Source of the DNA: Chthoniobacterales bacterium
Lineage (GTDB): Bacteria; Verrucomicrobiota; Verrucomicrobiia; Chthoniobacterales; Terrimicrobiaceae
NCBI GenBank assembly: GCA_014879575.1
Contig: JACSRU010000095.1
Coordinates: forward strand, 18,968 to 82,967
DNA: 64,000 nucleotides
Reading direction: 5' to 3'
Below the pieces are notes generated by a model. It saw only the letters and a program-made list of their open reading frames with translations, had not been told where the DNA came from and made no database searches. The first letter of the stretch is position 1, and each line of letters starts with the position of its first letter. Both the position numbers and the translations under genes were made by a program. Shown here one piece after another: positions 27,333 through 36,531 of this stretch.

Positions 27333-29119
27333 GGCTGGCTGGAGGCGATGGTTGCGGCCGGCACGATCTCCCGTTCGTCGAAGCATTCGAGCATGCGCTG
27401 GCCCATGTAGGGATTGCGAACGTCCTCTCCCGTCTGGAGCCACACGGCCCCGCCCTGGTCCTTGAGAAACATCGGACAACGCAGGGCGAGGAGCGGCTTA
27501 TTCGGTTCTGAAGGCGCTCCCGTGGCCAGAACGAGATCCCTGAATGGCACGCTCAGCCGGCCAAATGCCAGCCGTGCCTCCGCGAGGTCGCCGGCTTGTT
27601 GGACACGGTTTGCCTCTGTCTCGATGAGCTTCAATTCCTCATTCCGCTCGTGCCAGAAATGCGGATTGTCCGGGATCTGGGTCGAGGAGAGCGCGTTGAT
27701 GTCCTGAGAAAAACTGGCGGCGGCGGCCGCCACTCCCTCCAACGAATCCTGGGCGAGTCGGTCCTGAATGGTGAGGTAGGCATCCAAGGCTTTGCGCAGA
27801 GCACCGGCAGCCGGCTTCGAGAGGGCGATTGTCTGGGAAGTGCTGGTCTCGATCTGCGCGCTCTGTTCAGCGGCGGATTCTCCCTTGAGCATTTTTGCCA
27901 GCGCCTCTCGCATGTTCGCCTCGCTATCGAGAAGAAACTGCCCGGATGTGACGACTTTCTCGCCGGGCGTCAGTCCTGAAAGAATCTGGATCATTCCATC
28001 GCCGGAGCTCACGCCGGTTTCCACCGTGCGTGGCTCGAATTTCCCTTCGTCGAGACTGACGAAGGCGACTTGCCGCCGACCGGTATCGATCACTGCCGAC
28101 CGCGGGACCAAGGTGGCGGTTGCGGCGAGACGACCTTCCAGTTCGACATTGGCGAACATTCCCGGTTTGAGGAGACGCTGGGGATTGTCGAACTCCAGAC
28201 GAACCTGCGCTTCTCGCGTCTTCGTATCGAGGTATGGATAAATGTAGGAGACGCGTCCTCTGAAGGTCTGACCAGGGATGTAAGGAAGCGACATCTCGGC
28301 TTCCTGGCCTTCTTCGATAAAGGGCAGTTGATACTCGTAAACCGTGGCGATGACCCAGACCCGCGAAAGATCGGCTATCCGGTAGACTCGCATGCCCGGA
28401 TCGACCTTCATTCCTTCATTCGCATGCTTCTCGGTGACGACCCCGTTGAATGGACTGAGAATCTGCAGCGTCTTCGTGGCGCCGTTCTTGGCGAGAGCCT
28501 CGATCTGCGCATTGGTGACGTCCAGATATTCGAGGCGCTTTCGGGCCGCCTCGAGCAACGTGCGATCTCCGCCACGCCGGGCGACGAGGTAGTCTTCCTG
28601 AGCGGAATAGAGTTGCGGTGAGTAAACCGAGAAAAGCGGCTCTCCTTCCCGCACGGGCGCACCCAGGGAATCGACATGGATCTTTTCGATCCAGCCCGAG
28701 ACCTTTGTGTTCACATCGCGGACATTCTCCTCGTCATAGGCCACGATACCCACGGTGCGAGTCGTCTTGATCAGCGGCCCCTCGACTACATCGGCGACGC
28801 GCACGCCCATGTTTTGCACGACGATGGGATTGATGGCGATCTCACCGGCGAACTTGGCGGGGTCGAGCGGCACGAGATCCATCCCGCAGATCGGGCACTG
28901 CCCGGGCTCGGGCATGATGATCCATGGATGCATCCCGGAAATCCAATACTGGGTTTTTCCATCCGATTTGGTGGCGCTCGATGCTTCCGGTTTGGAATCG
29001 CTTTGGAGAATTCGAGGCGCGAAAAGCCAGCCGACCACCACGAGCATGAGCAGCGTCGCGGCGACCAGCACCGCACGGAGGCGATGGGGATGCCGGTGAG
29101 AACTCGTATCTTGTTTCAT
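27329..29119 (-). CDS. RND efflux periplasmic adaptor (CusB-like) with heavy-metal-binding domain
   Basis: 'YWISGMHPWIIMPEPGQCPICGMDLVPLDP' and HlyD-like barrel-sandwich regions; 4-nt overlap with cusA-like gene. Confidence 0.9.
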   Translation of the reverse strand: MKQDTSSHRHPHRLRAVLVAATLLMLVVVGWLFAPRILQSDSKPEASSATKSDGKTQYWISGMHPWIIMPEPGQCPICGMDLVPLDPAKFAGEIAINPIVVQNMGVRVADVVEGPLIKTTRTVGIVAYDEENVRDVNTKVSGWIEKIHVDSLGAPVREGEPLFSVYSPQLYSAQEDYLVARRGGDRTLLEAARKRLEYLDVTNAQIEALAKNGATKTLQILSPFNGVVTEKHANEGMKVDPGMRVYRIADLSRVWVIATVYEYQLPFIEEGQEAEMSLPYIPGQTFRGRVSYIYPYLDTKTREAQVRLEFDNPQRLLKPGMFANVELEGRLAATATLVPRSAVIDTGRRQVAFVSLDEGKFEPRTVETGVSSGDGMIQILSGLTPGEKVVTSGQFLLDSEANMREALAKMLKGESAAEQSAQIETSTSQTIALSKPAAGALRKALDAYLTIQDRLAQDSLEGVAAAAASFSQDINALSSTQIPDNPHFWHERNEELKLIETEANRVQQAGDLAEARLAFGRLSVPFRDLVLATGAPSEPNKPLLALRCPMFLKDQGGAVWLQTGEDVRNPYMGQRMLECFDEREIVPAATIASSQP

Positions 29120-29121
29120 GA

Positions 29122-30495
29122 TCAGTTGGAAAGTTTGAGGTTCTTGGAGAGGTTGGAACTGAGAGGGACTCCGACGGCACGTTCGAGTTCCGCGAAAGCT
29201 CGGAGATAGCCGGCCGTGCGGTCGATTCTCCCGATTTCCGCCGTGAGATACGCCCGCTGGACGTCGAGAAGATCGGTGAGCGAAACGGTCCCACTCCCGT
29301 ATCCGGAGATGGTTGATTCCCACGCCTGCCGCGCCTGCGGGAGAATCTCGCGAATGTATCGATCACGCTGCTCGCGCATGGTGCGGGCCATCGCATAGGC
29401 CGCCTGCACGTTGGCGCTCACGTCTGCGGCGAGCTGGGCACGACGCGCCTGCGACGAGCCGAGACGGGCCGTGGCCGAACGTTTCTGGGCACCGAGCTTG
29501 TCCCACCAGATCGGGACGTTGACTGCAACTGTGCCCATGATGGGATCGCTTCCGTTGTCCGGGGTGTCCGGCATCACCGTGCTGCTATCGAGGATCGTGT
29601 AGTCGAATCCGAAGGTGACGTCAGGATAGTATTCCAAAGCGGCGGCGCGGACGGCTAGTTCGTCCCGACTGATGGCGGCCTGAGCCGCTTTCAGTTCCTG
29701 ATTCGCTTCGATCGACCACTTCATCAACTCGACGAGGCTCGGCAACGGCGGAAGCTCCGGTTGCGTATAGCGGGCGATCGCAGCGTCAGGCTCGGCGATA
29801 CCGCGAAGGGCGGCCATCCGGGCCACGATCCCCGTGCGCTCAGCGTCGATCTGGGCGATCCGGGTGGAGATTTCCTCAGCGGCGACATCTGCCCGGATGA
29901 TGTTGGCGAGCGAGCCCTGATTCGTTTCCACCAGCGCCTTGGCGGACGCAGCACTCTTGCGGAGCAGCGCTTCCTGATCCCGCAGGATCACGATGGCTTC
30001 ATCCGCTCGATAGAGGTCGGCCAGCAAAGTCCGCCCTTGCGCGAAGACGTCCCGCATCGCGCCGCGAAATTTCCAGAACGCCACCTGTGCATCCGCTGCC
30101 GAGCGGGCCTTGGCGGTGCCGAGCTTTCCTGGAAACGGGATTTTTTGCGAGATGCCGAAGCGCTGCCGCATCGCGCCGACGCGTGTCTGCACGCTGGTGA
30201 AATAATAGCCATAGCTCACCATGGGGTCCGGCAGGGAGGCGACGACCTCCGGCATTTCCGCCATGGCCGCCCATTCGAGGCGCGTGGATTCTATGCCTGG
30301 ATTCGTAACCAGCGCCTCGGCTAAAAACTGGTCAGCTGGATTTGCCGCAGGCTGCTCGGCTCGCAAGGCGGATACGCCCGCCATCGCCGCCAAAACGGAA
30401 TACAATAGTAGGGAAGATGGTTTCAAAATAAGAATTTCGGTGCATGGATGGAAGGAAGAGCTACTGACAAAATCGACAGAACTCACAGTGAGCAT
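29122..30495 (-). CDS. TolC-family outer membrane efflux protein (CusC-like)
   Basis: OEP-type repeats, 'LEYYPDVTFGFDYTI', 'GYGSGTVSLTDLLDVQRAYLTAEIGR'; upstream of cusB-like; start uncertain. Confidence 0.85.
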   Translation of the reverse strand: MLTVSSVDFVSSSSFHPCTEILILKPSSLLLYSVLAAMAGVSALRAEQPAANPADQFLAEALVTNPGIESTRLEWAAMAEMPEVVASLPDPMVSYGYYFTSVQTRVGAMRQRFGISQKIPFPGKLGTAKARSAADAQVAFWKFRGAMRDVFAQGRTLLADLYRADEAIVILRDQEALLRKSAASAKALVETNQGSLANIIRADVAAEEISTRIAQIDAERTGIVARMAALRGIAEPDAAIARYTQPELPPLPSLVELMKWSIEANQELKAAQAAISRDELAVRAAALEYYPDVTFGFDYTILDSSTVMPDTPDNGSDPIMGTVAVNVPIWWDKLGAQKRSATARLGSSQARRAQLAADVSANVQAAYAMARTMREQRDRYIREILPQARQAWESTISGYGSGTVSLTDLLDVQRAYLTAEIGRIDRTAGYLRAFAELERAVGVPLSSNLSKNLKLSN

Positions 30496-30888
30496 ACGCG
30501 CCTCTCAAGGCAGCATCCAAGCGATGTGAAATGGCATGTACGTCGAGGAGCCTTGAGAATCCACATGCTCATCGCATCACTGGACACCATGAGATTGAGC
30601 ATTCACAAGACATACCCCCTGAAACGAAAAGTTTTTGCAGATCCCTCAAACTTTTCAGTTTAAAGAGGCTGGACGAACCCGACGATTAGGAAAGGAAGGA
30701 CCTCAATGATCGCGAGGGGAGCATGCGCGAACAAGCCGTGGCGATGTTCGTGAATATGGTAGTCGCAGGAAGGACGGAGCGCGCTGTGAGAGAAGTTGGA
30801 GACGCGCAGGAGTTCTGCGATGGTGCGACGTCTGGCGATTCAGCCGAATGCGAGGGATCGCCAGAGCGAATGCTTGGCGTGGCAAAAT

Positions 30889-31626
30889 TTAAGCCATCTT
30901 GACGATCATCCACACGGACATTGCGATCATCATCAGATTCTCGGTGAGCGAGATGAAGCCGAGCGGCACGCTGCTTCCGCCGCCGACGCACGCGCATTTG
31001 AGGTCGCGTTTCTCTATATAGACCGCCTTGAATACGGAGATCGCGCCAACCGTGCTGACAACGAGCGCCGCCGGAGCGGCGACCCAGGTCGCCAGTCCGG
31101 CAATCATGAGAATGCCGGCACCTGCCTCAACGAACGGATAGACGTAGGAATACGGCACGTAGTGGCGGGCGATGAGGTCGTACTGAACGAAGCCGGTCGC
31201 GAAGGCCAGCAGGTCTTGAAGTTTCAAAATGCCGAGGACGCACATGCTGAAGGCGACGAAGAGTTCCAGAACCCGGATGACCGAGAGCGACTCCTGTGTG
31301 GTCCAGCAGGTGGTCAGAGCCATTAGGAACGTGACGGTGAACACGGCGATAACCGGCTGATAAGTCGTTCCTTTCTTGGGGTCGGGGCCTTTGCCCAGAT
31401 GCTTCCGGAGCGCGTCGTAACCGCCGAGATGTTTTCCCTCGAGGAAGATTTGGGGCGTCTCGTCGTAACCGTGCTCTTTCTTGTATTCCTCGTTCGCCTC
31501 TATCGTCTGGAGGTGATGGTCTTCGACCTCGTAGCCACTTCGTTTCAAGAGGTCCCAGGCTTTGATTCCCCATGGGCACAGGTGGTCGGGGGTGACCATT
31601 CGGTAAATCGTCGCGTGTTTTTTCAT
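30889..31626 (-). CDS. Glutaredoxin-like + MauE/DoxX-type membrane protein fusion
   Basis: N-term 'DHLCPWGIKAWDLLKRSGYEVEDHHL...TPQIFLEGKHLGGYDAL'; C-term four TM helices with 'DLKCACVGGGSSVPLGFISLTEN'. Confidence 0.75.
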   Translation of the reverse strand: MKKHATIYRMVTPDHLCPWGIKAWDLLKRSGYEVEDHHLQTIEANEEYKKEHGYDETPQIFLEGKHLGGYDALRKHLGKGPDPKKGTTYQPVIAVFTVTFLMALTTCWTTQESLSVIRVLELFVAFSMCVLGILKLQDLLAFATGFVQYDLIARHYVPYSYVYPFVEAGAGILMIAGLATWVAAPAALVVSTVGAISVFKAVYIEKRDLKCACVGGGSSVPLGFISLTENLMMIAMSVWMIVKMA

Positions 31627-31642
31627 GGGTTTTCGTTCGCGA

Positions 31643-32092
31643 TTATTGATTTTCTAACTCCGCAATGAGGGACTTCATTTCGGCAATTTCTTCGCGCTGA
31701 GCCTTGATGATCCCGTCGGCGAGTTTGCGGACTCGCGGGTCGGTGATCGTCGCCCGCTCGCTGGTCATGATGGCGATGGAGTGATGGGGAATCATCGCTT
31801 TCATGTAGTCCACCTCGTTGATCGTCGCCTGGCTCCTGACCAGCCAGAGGCTCAGAGCGAAAACCGCCGCGCTGCCTCCAAGGATGGCGAGGTTCATACT
31901 GCGGTCCGTATACATGTTGAGCATGAACCCAAGCATGACGACGCCCATGGCTGCGCCCATGACGATGGCCATATAAACGCGGGTCTCGCTGAAGGTGACG
32001 TGGTCGAGCGCGTAGGTGTTCGTATACATCAGCAGGAACATCACGACGGTCGAAGTGAGGATCATCAGTCCGAATTTGAGGTAGGGCTTCAT
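31643..32092 (-). CDS. DUF305-containing membrane protein
   Basis: TM helices followed by 'YMKAMIPHHSIAIMTSERATITDPRVRKLADGIIKAQREEIAEMKSLI'. Confidence 0.8.
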   Translation of the reverse strand: MKPYLKFGLMILTSTVVMFLLMYTNTYALDHVTFSETRVYMAIVMGAAMGVVMLGFMLNMYTDRSMNLAILGGSAAVFALSLWLVRSQATINEVDYMKAMIPHHSIAIMTSERATITDPRVRKLADGIIKAQREEIAEMKSLIAELENQ

Positions 32093-32153
32093 AGCAACGG
32101 GTTTTCGCAGACGCTTCCCATGCTTCGTGTCTGCAAGCCTCCCCGCGCCCCTG

Positions 32154-33554
32154 TTACACGGAATTGATGCCGTCGCGTCTCAGATCCTCCTTCACTGCGA
32201 CCGTGGCTTCCGTGCCCGGCGGGTTCTCATACCAACCGCCGTAGAGGAAATCGGAGCCCTTCGCCGGATCGAGGTCTCCGAGGTCTTCACGGATTTTCAC
32301 GTTGGTATACATTCCGCCCATCGTGATGTAGCCGTGAGGGCCGGGTGAGCCGACCATCGGGACGCTGTTACCGGGGATGCGCATCCCCATGTCTCCCATA
32401 TCGCCCATGCCAACTTCACCCATCGTCATGTAACCGGGAAGGAAGGTGCGCACCTGCTTGTCGAGCTTGCCGGGATCGACGCCGATGAGGTTCGGCACGC
32501 CGTGCCCCATCTGATTCATGACGTGGTGGGTCATGTGGCAATGCATGGCCCAGTCACCGGGGTTGTCGGCGAGGAACTCGACGGTGCGGGTGCTGCCCAC
32601 CGGAACAAGGACCGTCGTTTCCGGCCATTGGCCGGCCTCGGGAATCGGACCGCCGTCCGTTTCGATGAGTTTCCACGCGTGGCCGTGGACATGGATCGGG
32701 TGATGATCCATCGCGGAAAGATTTCCGATGCGAATGCGCACCCGGTCTCCCAGCTTCGCCAGCAAGGGCGCTGTGCCCGGATAGGCGCGTCCGTTGAAGG
32801 TGAGAATATTGAACTCCGTCATCTCGTTCGGGTCGGGTCGGCGAGTCCCAGGCACGATTTTCCACTCGCTGAGCATGTAGGTATAGTCGCGATCGGGCTG
32901 CGGCCTCTTTGGTTCGCGGGGGTGGACGATGAACATGCCGAGCATCCCGAGTGCCATCTGCGTCATCTCGTCGTGGTGCGAGTGATACATGTAGGTGCCG
33001 TGCTGCCAGACGGTGAACTCGTATTTGAACGTCTCGCCCGGCTGGATCGGCACCTGGCTCAAGCCCCCGACGCCATCCATCCCGCTCGGAATCAACAGGC
33101 CGTGCCAGTGAATGCTCGTTGCTGCAGGAAGGCGATTGGTCACGTAGATGCGGATGTGATCGCCCTCGACACACTCGATGGTCGGCCCGTGAACGCTGCC
33201 GTTGAATCCCCAGCAGAGCGCACGCAACTCGTCGTTCGCCTCCGTTTTCGGAACAAACACATGGTCCACCTCTTCGCAAACGAGATGGAAGACCTTCGCC
33301 CGATCGACCACGCGGAACGGCAGAGCGGAGCCGTTGAGCGTGACGGTCGGCCGGTAGTCGCGCCCCGGCTCGCCGGGAGCCAACGGCTCGCGAGTCCATA
33401 CGGGAGAAGGCACGTATCCATCGCCTCGATAAGTCGGCGACGAGGAAGTCGGCTGCGATTGTGCGCGGAGCACGGCGGGAAGTGCCATGGCGCCAGCGGC
33501 CAGTGCGGAACCTCCGAGAAAACCGCGTCGAGTGAAAGAGTTACTTGTGTTCAT
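32154..33554 (-). CDS. Multicopper oxidase, Tat-exported
   Basis: Tat-like 'TRRGFLGGSALAAGAMALPAV'; copper sites 'SIHWHGLLIPSGMDG', 'GTYMYHSHHDEM', 'HPIHVHGHAW', 'WAMHCHMTHHVMNQM'. Confidence 0.95.
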   Translation of the reverse strand: MNTSNSFTRRGFLGGSALAAGAMALPAVLRAQSQPTSSSPTYRGDGYVPSPVWTREPLAPGEPGRDYRPTVTLNGSALPFRVVDRAKVFHLVCEEVDHVFVPKTEANDELRALCWGFNGSVHGPTIECVEGDHIRIYVTNRLPAATSIHWHGLLIPSGMDGVGGLSQVPIQPGETFKYEFTVWQHGTYMYHSHHDEMTQMALGMLGMFIVHPREPKRPQPDRDYTYMLSEWKIVPGTRRPDPNEMTEFNILTFNGRAYPGTAPLLAKLGDRVRIRIGNLSAMDHHPIHVHGHAWKLIETDGGPIPEAGQWPETTVLVPVGSTRTVEFLADNPGDWAMHCHMTHHVMNQMGHGVPNLIGVDPGKLDKQVRTFLPGYMTMGEVGMGDMGDMGMRIPGNSVPMVGSPGPHGYITMGGMYTNVKIREDLGDLDPAKGSDFLYGGWYENPPGTEATVAVKEDLRRDGINSV

Positions 33555-34945
33555 GGCTTGGTCGATTCGACGATTTTCTTCCCCTCCTGCGAAACGCGAT
33601 GCGGAGTGAACGTGCCACCCACTGCGCGTTCTAGCCGGACGCGGGCGATCCAGTAATCGCGGAGCGTGTCGATGTAGCCGCGTTCGGTATCGAGTTCGTC
33701 CGCCTTCGCAACGAAGAGCGCATACGGGCTGATCTGCATCGCGTTGTATTGGAGGAGCGAGCGGTTCACGACCTTGATGCGCGTGGGCAGCACGTCGTCG
33801 TGATAGAACGTGGCCTGTTCGCGCAGGCTCAGAAGCTGATCGCGGTATTGGCGAACTTCGGAACGAATATCCACCGCCAGTGCCTCGAATTTCGCCTCGG
33901 CGCGGCGCAGCTCGGATTCGCCGCGGGCAATGCGCGCCTGACCTTGATTGAAGATCGGGAGTTCGAGCCGAAAGGCGGGTCCTGCATTCAAGGCTCCGTC
34001 GATGTCGCGCTCTCCGCTGAACCCGAAGTCGAGCACCGGCACCCAGCGATAGACACGCGTGAGTCCGAGCGCGCTGACGACGCTGATCAAATCCCGATGC
34101 GCCGCGCTCAGGTCGAGCCGCTGGCTGACGGCGAGCGATTCGAGATGGTCCATGGAGACATCGAACTTCGGAGCTGGCGGAAGGTCCCCACGGATTTCCC
34201 ATGCGGTCTGCGCGCCCCACAGGCCGAGCAGCCGATTGAATTCCTCGCGGTGCGCGGCCAGCTCCGTTTGCGCACGGGCAATGTCCATCCGCCCCTGGCT
34301 GTAGGCCGATTGCATCTGGAGCAATTCGAGGTCGGTGACGTTTCCCGCCTTGAACTGCTTCTGCGCGAGATCGAGCGAGGCGGCGTTGGTCTCCTGCACG
34401 ATTTTCAATCGCCCAAGAAGCTGCTGATCCGCCTGCACCCGGAAATAGGCTTCCTTCACCTCTGCGACGAGATCGAGCACCTCCGCCGCGACGCGCATCT
34501 CGGCAGCTTCGAGTTGCTCTTCCGCGATTTTCTTTTTGAGCGGAATCATCAGGATTTGCGCGAACTCCTGAGCGATGAGCCAGCCGTAGCGATTCATCTC
34601 GCCGTCCACGACCGGGAACTGCACCTCGAAGTCCAACGATGGGTTGGGCAATGTCACAGCATCGATCACGTCAGCCTTGGCGATTCCGATGTCTTCGAAG
34701 GTCGCCTGAAGATGGCGATTATTGAGAAGAGCCACCTGCACCGCACCCGCCACGGTCAGCGGCCCCCGCAGATATTTCCGAATGTGAACCGTGGCGGCTT
34801 CACGGGTCGCGGTGTCGTTCTGCCACAGGACCACGGCATCGGTGCGGCTTTGGACCGCTTCTTCCGTCTTGGTGGCGGCATGGATGAGACTCGTCGACAC
34901 GATGAGTGTTGCTGCCGTGAAAATGGAAAGGGCTCGTTTCATCAA
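33551..34945 (-). CDS. TolC-family efflux protein
   Basis: 'LTVAGAVQVALLNNRHLQATFEDIGIAKADVIDAVTLPNPSLDFEVQFPV' typical of CzcC/CusC-like proteins in Cu clusters. Confidence 0.85.
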   Translation of the reverse strand: MMKRALSIFTAATLIVSTSLIHAATKTEEAVQSRTDAVVLWQNDTATREAATVHIRKYLRGPLTVAGAVQVALLNNRHLQATFEDIGIAKADVIDAVTLPNPSLDFEVQFPVVDGEMNRYGWLIAQEFAQILMIPLKKKIAEEQLEAAEMRVAAEVLDLVAEVKEAYFRVQADQQLLGRLKIVQETNAASLDLAQKQFKAGNVTDLELLQMQSAYSQGRMDIARAQTELAAHREEFNRLLGLWGAQTAWEIRGDLPPAPKFDVSMDHLESLAVSQRLDLSAAHRDLISVVSALGLTRVYRWVPVLDFGFSGERDIDGALNAGPAFRLELPIFNQGQARIARGESELRRAEAKFEALAVDIRSEVRQYRDQLLSLREQATFYHDDVLPTRIKVVNRSLLQYNAMQISPYALFVAKADELDTERGYIDTLRDYWIARVRLERAVGGTFTPHRVSQEGKKIVESTKP

Positions 34946-35178
34946 TGATGCATGCCGGACATCGCGGCCGGTTCGCTCGATTCGGAGCTTCTGAGAAGCG
35001 CCTCGGTTTGTTGAGTCATCGCGTCCTCACCCAGCGAACTTACGACGCCGGACGAGCCTTCGACTGCCTGCGGACTCGCGGGATGTGATGATGAAAGTGT
35101 GGGAAGCGGCGTTGTCGCGCACCCTGCTAGAACCAGGACGGCAACGCAGGCTGCGGATTTCAGGAAATCAATGCTCAT
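34942..35178 (-). CDS. Small lipoprotein
   Basis: Lipobox 'VAVLVLAGCATTPLP'; 4-nt overlap with the TolC-like gene. Confidence 0.6.
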   Translation of the reverse strand: MSIDFLKSAACVAVLVLAGCATTPLPTLSSSHPASPQAVEGSSGVVSSLGEDAMTQQTEALLRSSESSEPAAMSGMHH

Positions 35179-35677
35179 GATCGTGAGCTTCTGTCGGTTG
35201 GGGAGCCACTTGATCGGGAGGACGAAACTCCGGATGACGCACCCGCCCTCCGGCCTCCGCAATCCATGCGGCGACGAAGAGACACGCCACCGCGGCGAGT
35301 GCCGTCAATACCGACAGAGAAACCGCACTCCGCGGCCACTTCCACGGCAAGACGAGCGCGAGCGTTGCCAACCCTGCCATCGCATAGAACGCCCACGTCG
35401 CCTGATCGGCACGATCCATGTGCGTGTCGAGCCAGTCGATGCCGGCATCGTCGGCGATACGGCGGATTGGTTTGTAGGCGGCGGAGCCGGTTTCATAGAC
35501 CGGCCATGCCGAGGCACCGGCGACCATCACGATAATCAGCGCCGGGACGAACGCGGCGCGCTTTCGAGTGATAAATGCAACCACAAGCGCCAGCAAGCCC
35601 ATCGCCGTGCCGATGATCGGCAGGTGATTGATCAGGACGTGCTGGTATGCGGGATTGGCGAGTTCTTCCACAAGCAA
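35168..35677 (-). CDS. Hypothetical membrane protein
   Basis: Several TM helices, His-rich C-terminus; overlaps the 34942-35178 gene. Confidence 0.6.
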   Translation of the reverse strand: MLVEELANPAYQHVLINHLPIIGTAMGLLALVVAFITRKRAAFVPALIIVMVAGASAWPVYETGSAAYKPIRRIADDAGIDWLDTHMDRADQATWAFYAMAGLATLALVLPWKWPRSAVSLSVLTALAAVACLFVAAWIAEAGGRVRHPEFRPPDQVAPQPTEAHDHEH

Positions 35678-35726
35678 TTACCGAACAACCCGCCGGGAGA
35701 TTTCGTCCCGGCGGGTCTGATGCGGG

Positions 35727-36023
35727 TTAATGTTGATGTGCCGACGGGGCGGCCGATGTGGAAGTTCCGCCGGACTTGGCGGCCTCGATCTTTTTCATGT
35801 AGGTCGCCGGATCCTTGTCGAAATCCTTCTTGCAACTCTTGCAGCAGAGCTGCACTTCCTGGCCCTCATAGGTGAAGACATAGGGCTTCCCCATCTCCGT
35901 CAATCCTTCTCCCGAAACGACGCATGTCTTGAGCGGGTAGGCGGGCGTCTCTTCCGCTGCGTGGAGGGTTGTGATTGCGCCGATGGCGGCGACGGCTGCT
36001 AGCAGGGCATTTCGTATTTTCAT
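35727..36023 (-). CDS. Exported small metal-binding-like protein
   Basis: Signal peptide then 'LKTCVVSGEGLTEMGKPYVFTYEGQEVQLCCKSCKKDFDKDPATYMKKI' (YHS/heavy-metal-binding-like). Confidence 0.7.
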   Translation of the reverse strand: MKIRNALLAAVAAIGAITTLHAAEETPAYPLKTCVVSGEGLTEMGKPYVFTYEGQEVQLCCKSCKKDFDKDPATYMKKIEAAKSGGTSTSAAPSAHQH

Positions 36024-36051
36024 GATGTGTGCGTTTTGTTGATTTAAGAAT

Positions 36052-36471
36052 TTAGCTCGCACGGCATTTTGATTTTGCCGTGGCATGAGGCGTAATCGTG
36101 ATCACCGCAGTTGGAGGCGCGGATATGGTTTCAACGAAGGTCGTTCGACGGGTCCATGCACCGAGAACCCGCGGATGAGGATTTTGATGAATCGACGCGA
36201 CCCGCTCCTGGATCACTTGGCCATCGGCACCAACCACCGTCAGGCAAAGATGGCTTCCCGGAATAGCAGCGTAGCCAAACTGTCGATCAATGCGCCCGGA
36301 GATCCGCCATCCCTTCTTCGTCTTTTCGATACGGGCGCTCTGGATGTGAAGTGATGGGGAAGAATCAATCACGAGCCTCGGCGTCGCGGCATCCACCGCC
36401 CCGAAGGTTACCCCTGAGACGGCTGGAAAAATCGCGGCGACAACCAGTGAGAATAATTTCGGGAATCTCAT
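36052..36471 (-). CDS. Exported hypothetical protein, related to 47581-48030 product
   Basis: Signal-like N-terminus; 'LCLTVVGADGQVIQERVASIHQNPHPRV' resembles 'VDIQLVGSDGRVLAEKTDDLDSPMHPRT' of the second island. Confidence 0.55.
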   Translation of the reverse strand: MRFPKLFSLVVAAIFPAVSGVTFGAVDAATPRLVIDSSPSLHIQSARIEKTKKGWRISGRIDRQFGYAAIPGSHLCLTVVGADGQVIQERVASIHQNPHPRVLGAWTRRTTFVETISAPPTAVITITPHATAKSKCRAS

Positions 36472-36531
36472 GACTTCTGAGTGGTGAAACGAGGGTTCCC
36501 TCGTCATCCCTCAACCTTTTTTTGATTTTCG

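Noticed and set aside
30686-30997. Minus-strand ORF near the glutaredoxin-MauE gene
   Set aside because: Arg/Ser-rich, overlaps a real gene in another frame, no motif
32502-33656. 384-aa plus-strand ORF antisense to the multicopper oxidase
   Set aside because: Antisense shadow ORF
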